Source of the DNA: Apoderus coryli
Lineage: Eukaryota > Arthropoda > Insecta > Coleoptera > Attelabidae
DNA: 64,000 bases
Assembly: GCA_911728435.2 (NCBI GenBank)
Contig: OU452204.1
Coordinates: 10,478,001-10,542,000 of the forward strand
Direction: 5' to 3'
The notes beneath the pieces are model-generated. The model had not been told where the DNA came from. It saw nothing but the letters and a program-made list of their open reading frames with translations, and made no database searches. Of the stretch, positions 10,616-22,312 are shown piece by piece (position 1 is the stretch's first letter; every line of letters begins with the position of its first letter). Made by a program: the position numbers and the translations under genes.

Positions 10616-12205
10616 TACAGGGTGTCCGGAACGGAAAATGGTACATTTTTAAAAGAAAAACCGAGACATGTCAGTTTTGATTTATGTTTAGCAATTTTGT
10701 AGCCTACGTATTTGACCCGAAATCTGCCGCATGGCGGCGCCATCAAATTGCAACCCACTTTTGAGTTGCTGCTGTCATCCTGAGTATAATGATGTGCCAC
10801 ATGTGGCGGGTAAGATATGAAAACTTTTGAGAAAATTCAGGTTTTTGCCTGCTTATCCACTTTTGGATCTATCGCTTTGTGATTAATGAAATAACGAAAA
10901 TACCTAATTTATTTTGTTTTTGAGAGGACTATCTAGAGAAGTTGCTCAAAGTGGGCACCGTTTGGCAATGGGCTAACCTTTCCACAAACGAGTTTTCTAT
11001 GATCTCGGAAGTGATTGCATCTCGTTTTGAATGCGGTGCCTTGATTCATCTAAATTATGTGGCCTATTTACGAGGCATGTTTTTTAAGTAAGTACCGTTT
11101 TGGAATTAAAAAAAGACGTGCAAAGATATCGCAATAATTTTATTTTTACATAAAAGCCTGTACTTTAATCTACTTTTCTACATAATTTCCGTGAATATTG
11201 TGGCACTTGTCATAACGTGGCACCAGTTCTTGAATACCCTCCTCATAAAATTCTGCCGCCTGACGTGTTTGTTCCAAAAATGTTGACGGATTTGCACAAA
11301 ACCCAACGTTTAGGCAGTGCATTGACTTTCCTTGAGCGGTACCACAATGAAGGTGAAGATTTTTTAGACCAAATTGTTACTGGTGACGAAACATGGGTGG
11401 CCTACGTCACACCAGAATCGAAACAACAATCCATGGAATGGCGACATTCATCATCACCCAAAAGAGTGAAGTTTAAGCAAACAATTTCTGCCCGGAAAAT
11501 CATGTGCACAGTTTTTTGGGACAGAAAAGGAGTATTGCTAGTGGAGTTTCTGCCTCGTAATGAGACAATCAATGCAGCGTCAGGCGGCAGAATTTTATGA
11601 AGAGGGTATTCAAAAACTGGTGCCACATTATGACAAGTGCCTCAATATTCACGGAAATTATGTAGAAAAGTAGATTAAGGTACAGGCTTTCATATAAAAA
11701 TAAAATTATTGCGATACCTTTGCACGTCTTTTTTTAATTCCAAAACGGTACTTACTTAAAAAACATGCCTCGTAGATAAACACGGTATTTGGGATGTCCC
11801 CTTAGAAAAAAGTTTATGTTCAAATCCGGCAATCTCGCTATGTGGCTGAACCATAGCAAGGAATACTCCGATTCAAGGTCGAATGTGCTAGACGCGCATT
11901 TGCATTTACAATAACAGCAGTTAGAGCGAGTAACGTAGGTCAAAATACTAAAATTGACTTCGTTACAAAAATTTGCCATTTCTCAAAAATTTTCTTATTT
12001 ATTCAAGTTCTTAATGGGCCAGACCCTCATTTGTTTAGTACAATAACAGCAGCATAATAAAGGTTGTACTTTGAAACAAACATGACATGGTGACGCCGAC
12101 AGATTTCGAATGAAATACGTGTACAAAATTGCTAAACATAAATCAAAACTGACGTGTCTATTTTGAAAATAATCGCACCTTCCGTTACTCTACGGACACC
12201 TTGTA
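10616..12205. mobile_element. Fold-back element with TACAGGGTGTCCG ends, split by a mariner
   Basis: TA duplications flank the element (10614-10615, 12206-12207). The two ends are inverted copies: TACAGGGTGTCCG on the left and, complemented, TACAAGGTGTCCG on the right. Good matching continues for about 130 bp through TTTGATTTATGTTTAGCAAT and less well further in. Removing the 702 bp mariner at 11071-11772 leaves about 890 bp without a clear ORF. This is a large non-autonomous palindromic DNA transposon. Confidence 0.75.
11071..11772 (+). mobile_element. Rearranged mariner element with about 195 bp inverted ends
   Basis: The TA target duplication is visible at 11069-11070 and 11773-11774. The ends begin CGAGGCATGTTTTTTAAG. 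The inverted similarity is not the usual 30 bp or so: it runs about 195 bp (11071-11265 against 11577-11772), meaning both ends carry a copy of the same terminal segment including coding sequence. Between them about 105 codons of mariner transposase remain on the plus strand, including the first catalytic Asp in TGDETW (about 11384-11400) and the following WRHS region. The N-terminal helix-turn-helix part and the third catalytic Asp are gone, so it is non-autonomous. Confidence 0.85.
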
Positions 12206-12214
12206 TATATGCAT

Positions 12215-13505
12215 GTCCACATCGCTGACATGAGTTTCAATTTAACCAGACATGTTTTGGAACAAATCTATTTCATGATCTGTGGTTTCAACATATATCT
12301 CTCAAGCTTGAGTTAAAGACATTAATTTAAACCTTATGGAAAACATTTGTTGTAAGATTCAAACATAAAGTAATTTGTGATAAAATTAAATTTGAGCTAA
12401 CAATACATTAATATGTTACATTTTAGGAATGTAATTAATGTAATACCTATTAGTTTAGTTTATTTTTATCACAAATTACTTTATATTTGAATTTTACGAC
12501 TATTTTTTTCCATAATGTTTTTGTATACATATTTAAATTATAATAAAATATATAATAAATCTTTAACTCAAACTTGAGAGATATATTATTGTGAAACCAC
12601 TGATGATGAATAGATTTGTTCCGAAACATGGCTGGTTAATGGTTTGCCTTAAGTTTTGGAGATTTCATTCACACTACCATGCTTTCACCAGACGGGCCGT
12701 TTCTTTGATCCACAACTCATCAGTGGTGATCGGCAGGCAGTGTGACCCAAATTTTGAACATTTACGGAGAGCTTATACAAGCACGATAATTGCAACACAA
12801 TAAAATGTTTTTGGCAACATCTAGTGTGAGCAGGCAATATGGCCGGTGAAACACAGTGCACAAACGATGGCAGGACGGAAGCAACAACTCCATCATATCC
12901 TATTGCCAACACTAGATACGCCCCAATTCCCTGTCGGGAGGCTTTATTAATGATTTCTTTGATACATAATGCAACATGAGATAATAAAGCCTCCCGACAA
13001 GGAATTCGGGCGTATCTAGTGTTGGCAATAGGATATGATGGAGTTGTTGCTTCCGTCCGGCTATCGTTTGTGAACTGTGTTTCACCGGCCATATTGCCTG
13101 CTCACACTAGATGTCGCCAAAAACATCTTATTGTGTTTCAACTATCGTGCTAGTATAAGCTCTCCGTCAATGTTGAAAATTTGGGTCACACTGCCTGCCG
13201 ATCACCAAGATGAGCTGTGGAACAACGAAACGGCCCGTCTGGTGAAAGCATGATAGTGTGAAACAAATTTCCAACAAAACTTAAAGTCTTGTTACATTAT
13301 GTAACAAGCAAATCATTTATAAAGCCTCCCGCCAAGGAATTCGGGCGTGTCTAGTGTTGGCAATAGGATATGATGGGAGTTGTTGCTTCTCGTCCGGCCA
13401 TCGTTTGTGAACTGTGTTTCACCGGGCATATTGCTTGCTCACACTAGATGTCGCCAAAAACATCTTGATGTCTGGTTAAATTGAAACTCATGTTGGCGAT
13501 TTGAA
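12215..13505. mobile_element. Nested fold-back repeat cluster
   Basis: The outermost inverted pair includes GAGTTTCAATTTAACCAGAC (left, about 12215-12253) and its complement (right, about 13467-13505). Inside lie a palindromic unit (about 12243-12639, matching around GGAACAAATCTATT), a second larger fold-back (about 12651-12953 against 12979-13287) and a direct third copy of part of its arm (about 13318-13466). A related arm fragment recurs at 51443-51540. No coding capacity is visible. Confidence 0.75.
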
Positions 13506-13661
13506 CATACATACATACACATATAATATTTTGTGGAGCAGACATGATTTCTGGATAAGTCCCGCTCCTCTTTGATAATGGATTATTTCAAACAATTATA
13601 TGTTAATTTATATTATATATATATTATAATACCAGAGGCGTTAATTTCTGTTTTTGTCTAG

Positions 13662-13684
13662 GCAAGCATCTATACTCAGATTGA
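13662..13684 (+). CDS. Candidate terminal exon of the micro-exon chain
   Basis: A strong acceptor (ctgtttttgtctag) precedes 13662. In phase 1 the exon encodes GKHLYSD followed by TGA. It is the first such acceptor giving an in-phase stop after micro-exon C. The exon would run on as 3' UTR. Support is splice signals and phase only. Confidence 0.35.
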
Positions 13685-15690
13685 ATAAGCAAATTACACG
13701 TTTTGGATAATGTAAGGAAGTCTCCATTCAAATCGTGAAGTTTATTGTACATTTATTTATAGAATACAAGTTAGTGATGTTTCATGATGCATTACATACA
13801 GCTGGCACCGCTTCTGTTAACATTTTGCAAAGTGTTAAATTGTTCTAACAACAGCCAAAGACGTAACTTACAATGTTTGATTGTTGATACAACAAGTAAT
13901 TGTATTGTTAATTTAGACTTAAATTACAGAAAAATCACGTGATTATAAACGTCAGATGTCACTAAAAAAAAGTGGTAAAACAGAAACATTTAATTAATTT
14001 GCGTTTTATTAAAAATTAGTCAGAAACTGTATTAATAAAAGTTATATGTAGCTCTTGTTTGTATAATTTTAGTATCAGGAATTATAAACTCCTCTCATTT
14101 CCCAACACTTCTGGGTTATTGCTGATAAACTTATCTAGTCTGTTTTTGCTTTATCTACCTCTTAATTCATCTGCACGTGTATGACAAATACAAAACGAAT
14201 TTACCATTCCGCCACTAACAGTATGATTATAGGGTCGTCTTCTCTAAATGGCAGTTGAATGAAGCATCTTGCTGTTTACAGCTACGGTGTACATTGACAT
14301 CGTGTTGTTCTCATGTGCGGAGATCTGCTCCAAAAGACCCTCACGTTCTTGCATTACTATTAATATTAATATTATAACTATTTTCATTAATTCATGTTTT
14401 TTTAATAAAAATAAACAATATAAGGGTTGCGCTTTTTAAATTTTAAGAGTCAACATCTCTAATATATTCCTGAAGCATCTGTATATTAATAAATTTATAA
14501 GATGGAAAGATTTCCTGACTAATTTTTCGTAAAATTAATTTAACAATTACTTATTCCAAACTAATATTTTGACACAAATTTTTTTGGAACATTCTGCGTT
14601 TATGCCTAGTTTTTAAGTTACTTAAAATATTCTAGAGTATTTGTTAATGTTGGTGCAATCTTGTAAAGAAAATGTAAGAAAAAATTGCGGCTGCAATTTA
14701 GTACTGTGATAATTATAAAAATAATTGTAAACTATTGTAGACTAATAAACTTAGTTATGCTTAGAAATAAGAACACATGTCCATAATAAAACAACCTAAT
14801 ACAAATATAAGTGTATAAAGTGATTTATGATAAAATATTATTTAATAAATTAATTTTTTGTATAGATACCTATTTCTGATATTTTGAAATATTAGATAGT
14901 TCAATTTGTATCGGTAAAATACATGTATCCAATAAATACCATCTTTTTAATAGACGATTCATTCAATCCCTGTGGTTTTACTTCGTAATTAATTGAGATA
15001 GGTACCTATGTGAATTTTGTAACTGTATGATAATTCTTAACTTATTTACTGTAATGTTTTTACATTTCGTATTTTTTTTGTTATAGTTATTGAGTTTTTA
15101 ATAAATGTAAGTAAAATTTTGCCGCTTTCATTTAGATAATATCGCCTGTATATTATACAAACGATAATCGACAACTTATTGTTTTGGTGCTCTAATAAAG
15201 AAGGAAGTTTTGATAATTTTAGGTGTATGATAGGGATGCGATCGATTTGGTGGCAAAAGTTATATTAATATACGAAGTTACATGATTTAGGAGACTGACG
15301 TGTAATTAAGCAATAGGCGTTGTTCTTCTACAGAGTGATGTGATGAAAACGAGAACTGATATTTTATGCGGATATCTTATGTGTAGGATATTGTTGATAT
15401 TGCAAGTCTAGGATACCGCTTTTGGGGTGAACAAAAGACTCGTGGAGGTGTTACAAATTATAGGCTAAAAAAAGCTTGAACTTCGACTCATGACTTCTTC
15501 AGTAAATATAAAACAATTTTTCCTCCTTAATACCTAAAATTAGTGGAGATCATATTGTTTGATCGGTAAATCTAATAATATATTTATCAATAATTATTTA
15601 ATTAACAGGTATTTTCATTGGCTATGAAATATGTTTAGGTTTATTTCTCACTTACCTGGCATTCAAAATTTTAAAAGGAACTGAGGGTTC
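13685..15690 (+). other. AT-rich spacer, possible 3' UTR
   Basis: No ORF of interest. AATAAA-type signals occur around 14933 and 15098, so part could be the 3' UTR of the micro-exon transcript. Nothing else is supported. Confidence 0.3.
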
Positions 15691-15692
15691 AT

Positions 15693-15914
15693 GACAGGTG
15701 AGTGAAAATTACTGATATTTTACATTGAAGGATGGCGCTTTATATCGGGCTGCATCTTTGACTAGGAAAGATTCCTATCAAAGGGCTGCATCTCAGAAAA
15801 ATATTGTTTATTATTCTGAGGGCTGCATGTATTTAAAAAATTGTTGTGACAGTAAAATTTATTTTAGGCAATATCCTTCTACGCGAAATATCAGCAATTT
15901 TCACTCACCTGTCT
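15693..15914. mobile_element. Small MITE-like inverted repeat element
   Basis: The left end GACAGGTGAGTGAAAATTAC (15693-15712, continuing to 15720) is inverted at 15885-15914 with one or two mismatches. The roughly 220 bp unit has no plausible gene and repeats the word GGGCTGCAT three times internally. A half copy (ACTCACCTGTCATAAACG) lies at about 16430-16447. Confidence 0.55.
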
Positions 15915-16790
15915 GTCACGCATGTGCTTTTTGCAAATTTGATTTGACAGTTAACGTAATATGTTGTAAAGCCAATCATAATTTTGACGATTTGTCGTTC
16001 CTTTCATAAAAAAAAATAAAATTGTGGTGAGCCGATAGTGATCATGTCACATTCGCCTATCTGATCTGAGTTTGCTGAAGGATATCGCCTTTTGATGATG
16101 ATGTAGGGGATAATGCTAAAGACATAAGAAAAATTAAAATATATATAAGCATTGTCTTTATAAACCTTTTAAAGACAATGATATAAGGTATGAACTATGG
16201 CATTTGTTTACCATATGCCTAGATATCAATATTACACATAATTATCGAATTTTAACATAATTTTGTCATAGATTCGATATCAAAATCGTGTGTAACAGAA
16301 TTATCGTTTTAACTTGATGTGGCATGTAGGATTTTTAGCCGTTTTTGTTAGAAGTCTAATGAAAATGATACATTACTTTTAAAAACTTTATTTCCGTGCT
16401 AGCGGCAACACTGGATTTAACGGCAATTGACTCACCTGTCATAAACGAACGTTCCTTTTACAAACAATGAAAAACATTCCATTGAATAAATAAAAAAAAA
16501 ATAATTGTGAAAAGTAAAGGGAGAAAAATTAATCGAAAGTAAATTAAAAACAGTGCAATAAACAAGGAAGATTAATAAAGTTAAAAAAAAAGGAAATGGA
16601 AAGTGATAAAGAATGAAAGAGAAATAAAATATACTTATATAGGTACCTATATAAACAAAAAAAAAACGTTTATATTTGAATCACAATTCATGTGATTTGA
16701 ATAGCATCAAAACAAGTCAAGTTAAAAGATTCAAAACCTGGTAAACTTATTTAATTTGAAAAACTGTTTACCCTTAAAACATCATTTATT

Positions 16791-17966
16791 ATGCATAATA
16801 AAGGTGCCTTAACCTTATTACAAGATTACGGTAACGATAGTTCCGATGACGATGTACCAGGACCGAGAGTTTCTACAAAAAGAACCAATAAATGCGACGA
16901 CGATAGTATTAATCCTAAAAAGATATTATATAAATTGCCCGTACCGGAAAGTTTTCAGAGAACTGACTGTGTTAAGGGTGTTGCTGACGATCCTGAGGAA
17001 CATGGAGGAAGAATAAGGTCATTTGGACATGAACGAGGCAGTTGGGCTACGTATGTTTATATCCCATGTAACAAACTATTTAAAATAAGTGTTACTTTTA
17101 TTACAAAATTGTTTTTTTTTTGTTAGATATACCGTCGGATTGTATGAGGAAATTTGTTCAATATATGATAAACCTATTGCCATATAATTTAAATATTAAA
17201 GAAGTAGATGACTACCACATAAGTTTAACGAAAACTGTGATATTAAAATATCATTGGATTAGCTCCTTTGTTGAAGAAGTAAAGTTACATACTAGTCATG
17301 TGAACAAGTGAGTACGACAGTTTTTTCTATTATTTCAAATAAGTAATTCATATTTAGAATGTTATAACTACCAAAATAGTTGTTATAAAAAATCATTAGT
17401 CTGACGCGCGGTGTAAGGTTTTTTTGACGGTTCATTTTCGTCAATAAATGGTTGTGTAAGCGCTATTGTGAACTATTCACATCTTTTTTTGTAGATTTCT
17501 TGTTATGTTCGATACAATCAAAGTCTATTGTAATGAAGAGCGTACCAGAACATTTTTGGGTATACAAATAAAAAGTGGCTACGACAGTTTATTGAATTTA
17601 GTACATAGATTGGATAGTTGTTTGCAGGATTATAACTTGCCACTATTTTATCATGTGAGTATATAAAATTGCCTTTCGCTGCTGCTCGCAGAATCTGTAG
17701 TTGAAGATGTAAAAAGGACATCTTTAAACCTACCTAAATGTTTTTAAAACAATTTTTTTACATTTTATTTTTAGAATCCATCATTTCATATTAGCATAGC
17801 TTGGTGTGTAGGGGATATGCAGAGCCAATTAGAATCATACTTACCTGAAATTACGAGACATTTCCTTGAACTTATGAGTAATTATTCGCATGAGCATTGG
17901 TATGTATTTGTTGAACATTTGATATGTAAGACTGGTAACAAATATTTCCAATTCTATTTGGAATAA
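16791..17966 (+). CDS. USB1: USB1, U6 snRNA 3'-phosphodiesterase (four exons)
   Basis: USB1 (Mpn1) is a 3'-to-5' RNA exonuclease of the 2H phosphoesterase superfamily that trims the U6 snRNA oligo(U) tail and leaves a terminal phosphate. Exons are 16791-17067, 17127-17307, 17495-17654 and 17775-17966; all junctions are GT-AG and keep frame, giving 269 residues, close to the family's usual 265 or so. Both catalytic motifs are present: H123-I-S125 (YHISLTKT) and H211-I-S213 (FHISIAWC). Family signatures include the N-terminal LPVPESF, HGGRIRSFGHERGSWATYVY, EERTRTFLGI, and the C-terminal CKTGNKYFQF. The ATG at 16791 matches the usual acidic N-terminus. An AATAAA overlaps the stop codon (17962-17967). 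Confidence 0.96.
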
Positions 17967-17967
17967 A

Positions 17968-18199
17968 TTATAATGAAACACCAGTGTTGTGTTTTTATCA
18001 TGCCTGTGTAGATTTATCGATAACTAAACTAATTAAATCCCATTCATCAACCAGCGGAGACATAAATACATACATTCTCCACAATATCGCACATCTCACC
18101 GTAGAAATCGATAAATCCTATTAGGTGCCAGTAGTAAGGCATGCCGATATTTCTGTTCTGGTATGACTATCGTACTCTGACGCGGGACCCTAAATGCTC
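17968..18199. other. Spacer after USB1
   Basis: No gene is seen. It probably contains the short USB1 3' UTR. Sequence near 18120-18200 loosely resembles the dispersed repeat at 19420 and 21905. Confidence 0.3.
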
Positions 18200-19130
18200 A
18201 CGGTGTGGAGGTATCTGAGCACTTTATGTTTAAAAATGGAGAGTGAACCACCAAAGTAGTTGACCATAATACTAATATTTTTGTAGTTACATTGATAACA
18301 TGCTTGATATAAGGAAGCCTTGGTTTCATAATTAGTATGTGCATAGTGTAATCTCAATAATTGTGTGAAAGTACTGAGATATATTTAAATTTAAGTGCTC
18401 AACCAGACATGCCCAATAGATCATACCATTTAACAATTTAAACAAAAATTCCCGACTTGATACAGTTCTGCGCAGAATAAGGGAGCCGTTGTGAAATTGC
18501 CATAAGTATTGATGATCAATTCCACAAGCTGGAAAGTGACCATCGATATTTAATATCAAAAACTTAGTTGCACATATTCTAGTTGATTAATGTGTATATG
18601 ATATATAGACGACCAGATAAATTAAGCATATTTGAGTTTTGTTCGCACCAATGTGTAATACAAATTGCGAAGACAATCAGGATTTTGAAAATCGCTTCCT
18701 GTATGCAGAATGAATGCCAGACTCTTTAAAGCACTTTGGGTTATGTGTTGAATGTGATATTCATCAATATATACTCCTAGATCTTTAATTACATCACATT
18801 TCTATTGGTGTATGTTTTTAAGTTTGTAGTTGTAATTTAATAGATAATGTCGTTTACAAATAGGTGTTTCTATTTATCAATGTTCAGAGAAAGCCCATTT
18901 GCAATAAATTATCCCTCAAGCTTAAGCAAATCACTCTGGAGGTCAACATAATCAGCATAATTGCCAACTATTGCATAGAGCTTCAGATCATCAGCAAATA
19001 ATAGAGAGGGGTTATGCAAGTCATTTATAACATCTTTGATATCTATGGAGACAATTAACGGGGCTAATATGCTACCCTATGGTGCTCCACTAGTCCCAGC
19101 AAATTTATAGAACTGGAAACTGTTGTATTC
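18200..19130 (-). mobile_element. Decayed LINE reverse-transcriptase fragment
   Basis: Read on the minus strand, about 19115-18880 gives a reverse-transcriptase core with several stops: GSILAPLIVSIDIKDVINDL, then LLFADDLKLYAI, where FADD occupies the YADD catalytic position. Downstream (18880-18200) weaker C-terminal similarity continues with more stops and frameshifts. This is a jockey-like non-LTR retrotransposon relic. Confidence 0.7.
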
Positions 19131-19250
19131 AACATATTGAGACCCATATCAGACATTTTCTGTTTGGCGACATAATGATCTATCTTGTGTGTGATTTTAT
19201 ATTTTTGACATGTCAACTTAAAATTCAACCTACGAGACTGACTAAAATAT

Positions 19251-19251
<1 letters not shown>

Positions 19252-19287
<36 letters not shown>
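19252..19287. repeat. (TA)n microsatellite
   Basis: An uninterrupted run of about 17 TA dinucleotides, likely polymorphic in length. Confidence 0.9.
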
Positions 19288-19289
<2 letters not shown>

Positions 19290-19419
19290 GAAGTAACGAT
19301 TGCCTGAAGGGTTCTGCTCTTGACCATTTTATTATCATAGGATGACAAAAAACTCCCTTCAGGTAGCTAACACATTGCGAGATAGTGTTTTCAAATATAT
19401 TATGTAGATGGGCAATGAC

Positions 19420-19585
19420 TATGGTACTCTGACGAGCGAAACGAATTCGTCAGTATCTGTCGACTTATGCCTCGGTCTGGTTCTACTGAATTAGACTGAG
19501 GCCCTTCTAAACTAAACAAAATCCTTTGTGTAGGTAACACCAGTAATTTTGTCCGCTATGCCACGAAATTATTTTTCATTTTATA
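19420..19585. repeat. Dispersed repeat, copy 1
   Basis: It shares words such as GGTTCTACTGA, GTGTGTAGGTAA/TGTGTAGGTAA and CAGTAATTTTGTC in the same order with 21905-22070. The class is unknown. Confidence 0.5.
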
Positions 19586-20039
19586 AATATACGGACACAA
19601 ATTTATTGTATAATTAATTATATATTTGCTTATGATTAAACAATAAATTTTGTTAATCATCAATTTTATACATTATTTGTCCAAACGTTTATACGCGAGT
19701 AAACTGAGTTAGAGTTAGCATAACGGAAATACATGTTAATATTTAATAAACTTCAAAAAACGTTAATAAATGTTTTTTTCAAATGTACTGTCTGTCCATC
19801 ACTCTCTCGAAGTGTCTACAAAACGATAACAAACAATAGTATTTAAAAGCTCTGTTTTTATTTCATACCTACATTCAAAACTAGTGAGGCAACTTTCCTA
19901 TTTTTCAGAAAGTCGGTTTTTCTTAACATTTTTTGTTGATATTTCGCAGTAATGTGCAGTTCGACTCTGTGCACTTTTCCTATAATTTTGTAAAGTAAGA
20001 AATTTTGAAATGCAATGGGGAAAGTATCACTATGTGATT

Positions 20040-20228
20040 TACTTACACATGAAGAAAAGAAAGTATTGTGAACGCGCCAAACAAATTTGAGGTAAAGACG
20101 GATATAATCATTTCCAGATGTTTGTGTGGCTGTATGTATGCTTCCACGATAGCGCCTAAACGCTAAATTTTGGTCTATGAGTTTTGGGGAATTGTAGTAA
20201 AATCCCTGTGATACTGTTGCCCATAACC
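20040..20228. repeat. Fragment of the composite repeat seen at 28.4 and 62.8 kb
   Basis: The words AAAGACGGATATAA, TTCCACGATAG, TTTTGGTCTATGAGTTTTGG and GTGATACTG occur in the same order as in the repeats at 28.44-29.29 kb (reversed) and 62.76-63.16 kb. Confidence 0.55.
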
Positions 20229-20361
20229 CCAAAATCTTAAATAGCAGTTAGTAGGGGTAGAGTGGTACCTACATCATTTGAAAACATTTGTTATGCAGCA
20301 ATATATATTACTTTTGAAATATAAATACCTCTATAGTTCTCGAGAAAATTGCGCATAGATA

Positions 20362-20442
20362 TACGAGGCATGTTTTTTAAGTAAGTACCGTTTTGGAATT
20401 AAAAAAAGACGTGCAAAGATATCGTAATAATTTTATTTTTAC
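20362..20442. mobile_element. Mariner end fragment
   Basis: About 80 bp nearly identical to the terminal segment of the mariner at 11071 (CGAGGCATGTTTTTTAAG, then ACGTGCAAAGATATCG). No partner end is nearby, so it is a truncated relic. Confidence 0.85.
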
Positions 20443-21904
20443 ATTGATATTTGATATAAATATATATTTTTATAAAGTAAAAATAAGATAAAAAAACATT
20501 TAATGTTAACTGTTCCAACAAGATCACATTAAATGCAACCCTTCACAGAATGCGTAGTTTGAGCAAAAATGCTCCTTGCGAGAATATAAGAACTTAATGG
20601 GTTTGACAATATAGGAACATTTGAGGTAATTGAAATAAAATATACAAGAAATAAATTAAAAAATTGTGAATTTAATGCTAAAATATAAGAACGGAAAACA
20701 ATGTTTAGTTTATTTAACAAAGTCATGATTATCTAATCTCAAATTGGTTTGTGACTTAATTTAAACTTAATAATAATGCGACTTGCTAAAAATATACGTT
20801 TTAATTAAATATTTATATACAGGAGGCAAATAAAGTTCGTATAACTACGAGTAGGTGAAAATAAACAATATGCCAAAAAAATAATTTAAAAAGATGCATT
20901 GACGGATTTAGCAATGCAATTATATTTCATATTTTACAATAAATAATGTAAGGTGCGTTCAATACCTGCAGCATTATAGTAGGGTTAATATACTGTTTTA
21001 CAGACCGAACAATACTTTTCAAAATTTGAGGTCCCGAAATATTACAAATTATATATTATAACAAATAGCAATTGGGAAATATGAATAATTTAGATTATTG
21101 GGTTACCTCTGCAAGACGACTCTCTAAATACACGACCAAACTGAGTTATCCAGTAGACTGCCACAAGTCACAATTTATTGGGAAATGTATTTTTAATTAC
21201 TTATAATATGTTCTTCTTCTGAAGCTCTATACATGATCCCCTAGAGCAAAATAGAAAACTTGGAATTCAGCAGCCGTCTTGGTTTCACAGCGAAATAATA
21301 TTTGAATCGCGATGGGTCGGCAGTAACATCTGCTTTTTCTTTTAGCTGTTCCCACGTTGGTTATTTACAATAAAGTATTTGCCAACCCGACACAGGCGCT
21401 TCATTAAGGACATGACCGCTTATGCAAGCCATAACTACATTTTCGCGATAGTTTCATGCTAAAAGGACTTTACTGCATATTTGTTTGATAACTTGAATTG
21501 ATTGTAGAATATTTAAAGACGTTATTCTTTCTACTTATTCAATTTTTTTGCTTTATTATATCTGTAAAGTATTTCTAGAACCAAGAATAATTTTGTGGAA
21601 TGTGGGTAGAACATTCATTCTTTTGCAATAAAATTTTGCGGCGGAAAATTGGTGATATATAAATTTCTGAGTTCATTTTATCATAGGTATACAAATCTCA
21701 TACATGTTTGTCGGCATTTATTTATGAGCCTAAATAGTCAGCCATAATAATTTTATATAATGTCGACACATTTTTACTGCTGAAGTTACCTACATTGGAT
21801 TTTTCGGTCTCTGTATGGTTAGATATGTACTGCTATGTAGATGGTATAGTTTACATACATCTGTTGGTGTAGATCTCGCTGTGCTTAACGGCATGTAGAT
21901 ATTG
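20443..21904. other. AT-rich intergenic DNA, nothing recognised
   Basis: Inspection on both strands shows no supported ORF, splice chain or clear repeat boundary. Confidence 0.4.
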
Positions 21905-22070
21905 TAAATGGGTACGACTTGTGGTACTTTGATGAGCTCATAATAAGAGCGAAACAAATTCTTCAGTTTGGTTCTACTGAGTTAGGCTGCGGCTCTGCCA
22001 AATTAAACAAGAACCTGTGTGTAGGTAAAGGCAGTAATTTTGTCTGCTATGCCACAAAATTATTTTTACA
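21905..22070. repeat. Dispersed repeat, copy 2
   Basis: Diverged copy of the repeat at 19420-19585, in the same orientation. Confidence 0.5.
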
Positions 22071-22312
22071 TTATATATATATATTAAAAAACACTACTAG
22101 AAACTTTAAAAGATGTTTGTTAAGACCAATATGTATATTTTGGGGTTGTAAAATGTAAGATCTCAGTGTATTTTTCAGTTTGCAAAAATAAGTTTCTTTC
22201 AGGGCGTTTCTCGTAATCTCTCTCAAACCTCTAGCATTTGAAACATCACTTTCAATCTGAAAATATAAAAAATAAAGGTACCTAAATAAACACCCCACAT
22301 AATCTATATTTA

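Noticed and set aside
12685..13092. 135-codon minus-strand ORF
   Set aside because: It runs through the arms of a fold-back repeat and its codons are the same palindromic sequence; no protein family is recognised.
15725..16009. 94-codon plus-strand ORF with several cysteines
   Set aside because: It lies across a MITE-like inverted repeat and the spacing of Cys residues fits no zinc-finger pattern.
19858..20232. 124-codon minus-strand ORF
   Set aside because: It overlaps a fragment of the dispersed composite repeat and shows no domain.
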